The notes under the pieces are model-generated. The model saw only the letters and a program-made list of their open reading frames with translations, ran no database searches and was not told the origin of the DNA. From positions 806,001 to 870,000 of the forward strand of contig NZ_CP014619.1 of the NCBI RefSeq assembly GCF_002074055.1: 64,000 nucleotides of DNA, written 5' to 3'. Origin of the DNA: Frondihabitans sp. 762G35. Lineage in GTDB: Bacteria; Actinomycetota; Actinomycetes; Actinomycetales; Microbacteriaceae. The translations under genes and the position numbers were made by a program. Shown piece by piece: positions 63,269 through 64,000 of the stretch; the first letter of the stretch is position 1, and each line of letters starts with the position of its first letter.

Positions 63269-64000
63269 CCGGTATCCGCTATTCGGCGCTCGACGTGGCC
63301 GCGCGCCTCGAGCTGCCGCCGCCCACCCTCGAGCAGCAGCGCGTGATCGAGGCGCCGCTCGCGCCCGCCCTCGTCGTCGCGGGCGCCGGGAGCGGGAAGA
63401 CCGAGACGATGGCGGGCCGGGTCGTCTGGCTCCTGGCGAACGGTCTCGTGACCGTTCCGCAGGTCCTCGGTCTCACCTTCACCCGCAAGGCGGCCGGCGA
63501 GCTCGCCAAGCGCATCGAGAAGCGCATCCTGCTGCTCGGCGAGAAGGGCCTCCTCGACACGGAGCTCGACCCGTTCGACGCCCCGACGGTGTCGACCTAC
63601 AACGCTTTCGCCAACACCATCTTCCGCGACAACGCGCTCCTCGTGGGTCGCGAGAGCGAGTCGCAGGTGCTCGGCGAGGCGTCCGCGTGGCAGCTCGCGC
63701 GCTCCCTCGTCGTGGCGAGCTCCGACGAGCGTCTCGCGGGTCTGGGTCGGTCCGTCGACTCGCTCACCGAGGCCGTCATCGCGCTGAGCCACGCCCTCGG
63801 CGAGAACGTGGCCGAGGCGTCGCGCGTCGAGACCATGGCCGAGAGGTTCCTCGACCTGGCGTCCCTCCCGTCCGCCAAGGGCTCGTCCTACCTCAGCGTC
63901 ACGACGGCGACCGCCGCCGTCGCCGCCCTGCCGCCCCTCCTCGACCTCGCCGAGCGGTTCGCGCTCGAGAAGGAGCGCCGCGGCTTCGTGGAGTTCTCCG
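63265..64000 (+). CDS. adnB: AdnB-like helicase-nuclease subunit, N-terminal part (runs off the window)
   Basis: The first 245 codons of a UvrD-family helicase. The Q-motif PTLEQQRVIEAP is followed by Walker A VVAGAGSGKTETM (residues about 39-51), and motif Ia GLTFTRKAAGELAKR and VSTYNAFA are clear. The GTG at 63265 overlaps the adnA stop (GTGA), which shows coupling of the two subunits. The remaining motor motifs and the nuclease domain lie outside the window. Confidence 0.9.
   Translation, partial: MTGIRYSALDVAARLELPPPTLEQQRVIEAPLAPALVVAGAGSGKTETMAGRVVWLLANGLVTVPQVLGLTFTRKAAGELAKRIEKRILLLGEKGLLDTELDPFDAPTVSTYNAFANTIFRDNALLVGRESESQVLGEASAWQLARSLVVASSDERLAGLGRSVDSLTEAVIALSHALGENVAEASRVETMAERFLDLASLPSAKGSSYLSVTTATAAVAALPPLLDLAERFALEKERRGFVEFS

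Overview
The window is high-GC, densely coded chromosomal DNA from an actinobacterium, most likely a member of Microbacteriaceae. The evidence is frequent GTG starts, ATGA/GTGA stop-start overlaps, and actinobacterial marker genes: DUF3107, DUF3117, mycothiol deacetylase MshB, AdnA/AdnB, the EfeUOB order with a DtxR/IdeR-type iron box, and diaminopimelate genes of the succinylase branch. The genus cannot be fixed from sequence alone. No tRNA, rRNA, prophage, insertion sequence or CRISPR array was recognised.

Region 1 (1-2628): the start of an ABC ATPase, a LolA-like secreted protein, a small SDR and an FBP-domain protein. Region 2 (2745-18290) is an L-fucose/fucoside catabolic island. It holds a divergent pair (alcohol dehydrogenase plus KduD-like SDR, against a solute-binding-like protein without signal peptide) and an L-fucose dehydrogenase / L-fuconate dehydratase / fuconolactonase operon. 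It also has two GH29 fucosidases without signal peptides, a CUT1-type ABC importer without its own ATPase, a FadR-type GntR regulator, and a FAH hydrolase and SDR for the last two steps. Together they describe import of fucosylated oligosaccharides, hydrolysis inside the cell, and non-phosphorylative oxidation of L-fucose to pyruvate and lactate. A shared palindrome (core ATCATCTGAT / CATCAGATG) occurs in three promoter regions and is the probable operator of the GntR protein. The regulator, the hydrolase and the terminal SDR are each interrupted by single-base indels.

Region 3 (18358-25621): a TerC/DUF475-like membrane protein, an SseB-like protein, then a tandem glycine riboswitch ahead of gcvT-gcvH-gcvP. 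gcvT carries four single-base deletions, while gcvH and gcvP are intact. A small family of hairpin repeats follows gcvP. Region 4 (25622-36457): a peroxiredoxin, a CPBP protease, a peptide ABC transporter (SBP, unusually long DppB-like permease, DppC-like permease, DppD-DppF fusion) and typA. Region 5 (36569-39958): the iron-uptake operon efeU-efeO-efeB, read leftward from an iron box at 40021.

Region 6 (40082-47904): mshB fused to a membrane domain, fdxA, dapC, citrate synthase, dapD, dapE, a PIG-V-like mannosyltransferase and a DUF3117 protein. Region 7 (48071-59964): an O-methyltransferase, TatB, a LysR regulator divergent from a 38-residue membrane peptide, an Mrp ATPase / DUF1003 / PRC-MgtE_N-CBS module, aminopeptidase P, an EEP-family protein, a PHP-domain protein, a DEAD-box helicase, a MiaE-like ferritin-fold protein and two small conserved proteins. 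Region 8 (60041-64000): adnA and the start of adnB, the two subunits of a recombination helicase-nuclease; adnB runs off the window.
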